From contig NC_133398.1 in the NCBI RefSeq assembly GCF_047511655.1, positions 39,809,638 through 39,873,637 of the forward strand: DNA of 64,000 bases. Reading direction: 5' to 3'. Under the pieces are notes generated by a model. The model made no database searches, had not been told where the DNA came from, and saw nothing but the letters and a program-made list of their open reading frames with translations. The translations under genes and the position numbers were made by a program. Origin of the DNA: Castor canadensis. Lineage: Eukaryota > Chordata > Mammalia > Rodentia > Castoridae. Below are positions 59,365 through 64,000 of this stretch, piece by piece; the first letter of the stretch is position 1; every line of letters starts with the position of its first letter.

Positions 59365-60094
59365 GGCAAAGGTTAGCTTGACATTTTTTTTCTTTGTAGG
59401 TAACTTTATTTTTGCTTCCCAGATGCTACATGAATAAATTTCTTACCTTGGAATTCAGTATTTGCATCCTTGCATTTCTGGATGTTGGTCTGTTGTCATT
59501 AATTCCACCTGTTCCTAATGAGCCCTTTTCATCTAAGGATATAATTAGTTTTTCAGTTCAGGCAAGTTTTTTTTTTTTTTTCTTTTTAAGATTGTTGCTT
59601 TTCTATTTGTTCTTTATTTAGCACATAAATTAAATGTTGGGTGCTGGTCTCTGCTCTCAGTTTTCCTTATTTTCTTTCTCATAATTTTACCTGTTTCCCT
59701 TCTTTAACTTTCTGAGAAATGTCTCAGTCATTACTGATTTAATTTTCTGCTGTGTTGACTCTACTCTGTAATCCTTCCAGTTCTTGTTAAGCTTCTGTCC
59801 TCATACAACGAGAATCACAACTTTCCTTCCTGCTCTCATCTCTTTTTAGTTTGTCCTGGTCTCAGTGAGATGCTTTTCCAATGCAGATGATTGCTTAACA
59901 TCTTGTCCCTGATGTGTCCACATGTCCATTGGGCAAGGGCAACACAGCAGAGCACTCCCTCCCTCCCAGGCCAGGCTGATGGACCAGGAATGGACATTTG
60001 AACTAAAGAGGCTTCATCTTTCAAGAACCTGAAAAAGAAAACGGAAAAGCAGGCAGATCATTTAAGGATTACCGTTTCATAGCATTCATTTTTT
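58916..60094. other. No gene seen; (TG)n at 59313-59361
   Basis: A/T-rich DNA with poly(T) at 59059-59072 and 59567-59583 and a TG run of about 48 bp at 59313-59361. Open frames across the TG run are artefacts. Confidence 0.6.
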
Positions 60095-61100
60095 GAAGTT
60101 TATCTTTAACCATTTAATAATAAAAACATAAAAATTATACATATTATAGGAATACCATATAATGGTTTGACTTATATGTATATTGTACAATGTTTGAATC
60201 AAGTTAAGCTTATGTATCTCCTCAAAAATCTATAACTTCTTTATGGTGAAAGCTTTAAAAATCCTTTCATCTAGCTTTTTGAAATGAATGGCAGTACATC
60301 TCGTTATTTATACTCACCATCCTGTGCAATAGCTCCTCAGAGCTTGTTACTCCTGTCTCACTGTAACTTAGTAATCTTTGATCAACCTTTCCCTATCTCC
60401 TCCCGGCTTACTCTCCCCAGCCTCTAGTAATTACCATTCTAACTCTTAACTCTGATGAGATCAGCTCTTTTAGATTCCACATATGAGGGAAATTGTGTGC
60501 TTCTTGTCCTCCCGTGCCTGGTTTAGTTCACTTAACATAATATTCTCCAATTCTATTTGTGTTGTTGCAAATGAACAGAATTTATTTTTTCATGGTAGAA
60601 TAGTATTCCATTGTGTGTAGGAATGCATTTTCCTTACGCATTCATCAGTTGATGGCCACTTACATTGTTTTCATTTTGTGGCTGTTATGAATAGTTCTGT
60701 AGTAAACATGAGAATGCAGATATTTCTGAGATACTAATTTTATTTCTTTTGTATATCTACCCAGTAGTGGGATTGCTGGATCATATGGTAGGCCTCCTTT
60801 TAATTTTTCGGGGAATCTCCACACTATTTTCCATAATGGTTGTGCTAATTTACATTCCACTAACAGTGAGTAAGGCTTCCTTTTTCTCCAAATCTTTGCC
60901 AACATGTGTACTCTTTAGTCTTTTTGATAATAGATACTGCGGTGAGGTGGTGTACCATTGTGGTTTTGATTTCCCCTTCCGTTGTGATTAGAGGTGTTGA
61001 CCATTTTTGCACATACAAGTTGGACATTTCATGTCTTTTTTGAGAAATGTCTATTTAGGTCTATTGCCCTTTTTTAAAATCAGTTTTCTTCTTTTTTTTT
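60095..61100 (-). mobile_element. Old LINE-1 3' half (antisense)
   Basis: Paralogue of 2030-3480. The minus strand gives L1 3' UTR and ORF2 end, with the remnant 'ECKLAQPLWKIVWRFPEKLK' at about 60749-60850. Plus-strand landmarks are 'cccagtagtgggattgctgg' and 'ccataatggttgtgctaatt'. Stops and indels are frequent. Confidence 0.85.
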
Positions 61101-61601
61101 CTGTCTAATTTTTAGAGTTACTCATACACATGTAATTCCTTTTTTCCCCCAGAACTCAATGAGAGTAGATGTGTAGGGAACACTTACTTGGATATACAAG
61201 AACCAGTGCACTTAAAACTCTCAGCTTATTTTATTGCCTTAATTTTGACTCTGGACCCCATTCTATTAGATTGGTGGGAAATTTACTTAATTTTTAAATA
61301 TGGCCTTTTCCATTCCAGGTTGGTAGAAGAGGGTCTTACAGACCTTGAGGTGTGTGTTCTAGGCCTTGGTTCTCCATCTGCACTGATATCTCTGGGCCAT
61401 CTGGCATTGAACCTTCAGGTTCTGAGTTCTGCTGTTTCTGTGCCAGGCATGGAGCAGGCAGCTCTTTGGCACACCCAAGAACCTTTTAGGGATTTCTGTG
61501 CTGACTCTAGGCTTGACCAGGGAAAGGGCTCTGGTCTTAACTACATGAAGAATTACTGGACTTCTGACCCCTCTGGCAGGCTTTTGGGAGTCTCTTGGTC
61601 T

Positions 61602-61694
61602 CTATCTCTCCTCTCTTGGCAGTATTGGGGTTTGAACTCAGACTTTGCGCTTGCTAGGCAGGCACTCTACCACTTGAGCCAAGCCTTTAGCCCT
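61602..61694 (-). mobile_element. ID-type SINE (antisense)
   Basis: 'gtattggggtttgaactcag' and 'gcactctaccacttgagcc', with an exact 16-bp duplication gggagtctcttggtct at 61586-61601 and 61695-61710. It is part of the 174-codon frame 61188-61712, which is therefore not a gene. Confidence 0.92.
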
Positions 61695-61710
61695 GGGAGT
61701 CTCTTGGTCT

Positions 61711-63093
61711 GAGGAAACTCACACCTTCCAGTCCCCTCAGAGCAATTTTTCTCTCAGGACATATGGCAAGTCTTTTAACTGTCTTAGGGTTTGGAGCCAC
61801 AGGGAAACATGGTAGCAACTCCTACTTCCTGCCACCAACCTCTGCAAGGAAGCACAAAGCCTGCTATTGCTGAAACAAATGAGAAAATTTTTAACAGGTC
61901 TTGTTATGCTACTTTATTTCCTCTGGATTTCTGTGTTCTTTTACAGTATTAGATTTAAGAAATAGGCTTTCTTACCTCATTGTGACAATGTTTCTCCTTA
62001 CTGAAACTTGATCTGAGATTCTACCCGAGACTGGTGTTTATCCTCAAAATACGTAAGTGTATTTTTTGGGTGGAATTTTCACTTTCCACTTGGATGCATT
62101 TAGGATCTTCCTCCTAGATTAGAGCTGGAGGCTGTTTCCCTGGCTCAGCAATGGGACAGCCTGAGGGGAGTATGCAGGTTGTTAAGCCTGGGGCAGTCTT
62201 GGCAGGACATATGGCACAGTTGTCTCTTAGGAAATGATGATGCCAGGAGCCAGACTTGCTGTGGCTGGGCTTCTCCCTGTCCATGATATTTGGGAAGAGC
62301 CCCCCACTCTTCCTGGAAACGGCCGATCCCTACCAAGCCTCTTCTGGGCAGTGTCTTGAGTGGTCTCAGGGCTGTCCTTGCCATACTTGGAAGATGTGCC
62401 TCCTTCTTCCACTGCTATTCATGGTTGGAGTTTATGCCCTGGGGCCCCCAGCCCTCCTTCCTTCCTGGTCCATTGAGGGGAAGCTCCTCTAGAGGAAAGG
62501 GTTCTTTAGGGGATTCAGCTCTCCTTCACTCAAACTAATTTTCTGTGGACAGGTTGGCTCTTGGCTCCTGCCCTCTCTCTTCATTCTGGTCACCATTCTC
62601 ACTATTTCAGAACTTCCTGGCTTGTGGATTATACCTTTCCTTAGTGTCAAGCACTAATGAGATTGTCCTAGTTTTATATTTCTTTAGTCAGTTAGACACC
62701 TATGTGCTGATGATCTCCATCTGTTTTTTCAGTTGAATGTGTTTCCCCTCCTCCTCCACCAGTGTCTGTTGCCTTTAATTAACATCTAAATAGATAACAC
62801 ATTCTTTTATAATATCAAAATGTTTGTGAACAAATCAAGTACATTTTTTTTGCAAGTGCCTAAGAATTAGTGGTTCCAGTCAAGTTCATCTAAGGTTTTA
62901 AGCATAGGTGGCTGTGCAACCAGGGTGTGGTCAGTGTTTGGGGACCAAGGTAAATATCTGCAATCTGTGTTTCCTGTTATTTCTTCTTTGTACTACTTTG
63001 TTGATCATGTGATGCTGCAGAATGGTTCTCTTCTTCAATTCTTCTGATTTAATTTGGATTTTCTCTCCTTTTTTCAAGTACTGTGAATTACTT
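61711..63093. other. No gene seen
   Basis: Mixed-composition DNA. Overlapping small frames on both strands at 62145-62736 show no family likeness. No repeat identified. Confidence 0.4.
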
Positions 63094-63370
63094 TATTTTA
63101 TTTTTTGATACTGGGTTTGAACTCAAGGCCTCAAACTTGCTAGGTGGGCACTCTACCACTCGAGCCATGCCCACAGCCCTTCAGTACTGGGGCTTGAACT
63201 CAGGATCTTGTTGTGCATGCTAGCAAGTGCTCTCCCAATTGAGCTATGTCTTTAGCCCAGGCTAAAGAAGCTGATGAACAAGCTGATGAAGCCTTGAACG
63301 CTTCATCTTCTTGCCTTAGTCTCCTGAGTAGCTGGGATTACAAGTTTTGGTAAGCCACCATGCCCAGCTT
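63094..63370 (-). mobile_element. SINE cluster: two ID-type units and a B1-like piece
   Basis: ID-type at 63094-63180 ('gatactgggtttgaactcaa', 'ctctaccactcgagccatgc'), second ID at 63181-63260 ('cagtactggggcttgaactc', 'ctctcccaattgagctatg'), then a B1-like 3' piece at about 63300-63370 ('gagtagctgggattacaagt'). Confidence 0.85.
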
Positions 63371-64000
63371 TGATCTGGATTCTATTTATCAATCTATAGC
63401 CTCCCAAAGTGATAGAAACTGGAGTGGGACTGGGAACAGAGAGGTATCAAGTATCAGGAAACGTATTGTCAGTTGGCATCCTCACCACACCTGGAAACTC
63501 ATTACTTTGAAAGTAACTTAATGGTACCCTTATGCTTATGAAATGAGGCTGGCACTATGTTTGGAATAACACTTTATAGTCAGTGGTTTTCCATATAGTA
63601 GTTCATTAAAAATACTCCTCTCAAACCTGATTGTGCTGGTCTGGTGTCAGAGTGAAGTAAAACCTCCTCACTGGCTCAGTGTCTCTGCAGATGTAGGGAT
63701 GAATCCAGAGGATTCTAAAAGCAAGGTTGCAGGGAGCCTTTCAATGTGACCTATACGGTGTTGGCTTCAGACAGCTTTCATACTTACGCTGTTGGCTCTG
63801 GAACCCTCCCTCACAGGTGAGGTCCTGTCTGGGGCTTCTCTAAGCATCGTCGTGCTTAACTGACCTGTGTAATGCAAACATACTGTTAGTGAAAGAACAA
63901 GCTGAGTATAGAAATGAAATGGAGGAAGGTGACAATTCAGGTTCCCCCACCAGGCTTAATTGTGCCTGAACTTTCAGAGATTCTTGGGGAAGGGCGAGGG
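63371..64000. other. No gene seen
   Basis: The last 0.6 kb shows no repeat or open frame of note and runs off the window edge. Confidence 0.4.

Noticed and set aside
61188-61712. 174-codon plus-strand open frame
   Set aside because: Its C-terminal third is an ID SINE with a clear target duplication; the rest has no family likeness.

Overview
The window looks like a gene-poor piece of a rodent nuclear genome. It holds tRNA-derived ID-type SINEs, 7SL-derived B1-like SINEs and ID-plus-B1 composite SINEs, LINE-1 fragments of several ages, MaLR/MLT LTRs, and a dense pile of endogenous retroviruses (ERVs). The composite SINEs make me think of Castorimorpha (beaver group) or a relative, but I cannot prove the species. 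I see no intact cellular gene. The only recognisable host gene sequence is a processed RPSA (40S ribosomal protein SA) pseudogene.

Left part (1-16.2 kb): L1 fragments and B1-like SINEs lead into an antisense provirus at 5243-12529, called ERV-F here. It has a tRNA-Phe-like primer-binding site (PBS), a 5-bp target-site duplication (TSD, tgacc), decayed gag, pol and env-TM, and an open leader frame of about 166 codons that starts in the LTR and reads through the PBS. A MaLR LTR follows at 13.9-14.25 kb.

Central part (16.2-43.9 kb): one old antisense provirus (ERV-R, tRNA-Arg-like PBS) runs from LTR 16223-16839 to LTR 43303-43924, with gaac TSDs at the outer edges. Two sense-strand gammaretrovirus-like proviruses have split it. 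ERV-P (17981-27517, TSD aggg) is heavily decayed and carries L1 pieces and an antisense LTR-like segment. ERV-T (29103-39220, TSD ttgac, exact tRNA-Thr PBS, two 662-bp LTRs differing by about 2.4% by hand count) is younger. Its gag and pol are broken by stops, frameshifts and a 62-bp tandem duplication. Its env reading frame is open on both sides of one antisense RPSA retrocopy, which has a 17-bp TSD. This gives five levels of nesting that can be ordered in time.

Right part (43.9-64 kb): solo LTRs (46561-46929 with TSD atac; 47065-47421 with TSD tataat; an antisense relative of the ERV-T LTR near 56.2-56.6 kb), a MaLR LTR with a putative internal region (about 47.9-49.4 kb), an MLT1-like LTR (58.0-58.4 kb), L1 fragments, many SINEs and microsatellites. 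No element here seems able to make infectious virus: every provirus lacks open gag and pol. The most notable signals are the nested insertion history, the env frame broken only by a retrocopy, a glyco-Gag-like extension and the LTR-to-leader open frame. I found no clearly new biological system beyond these.
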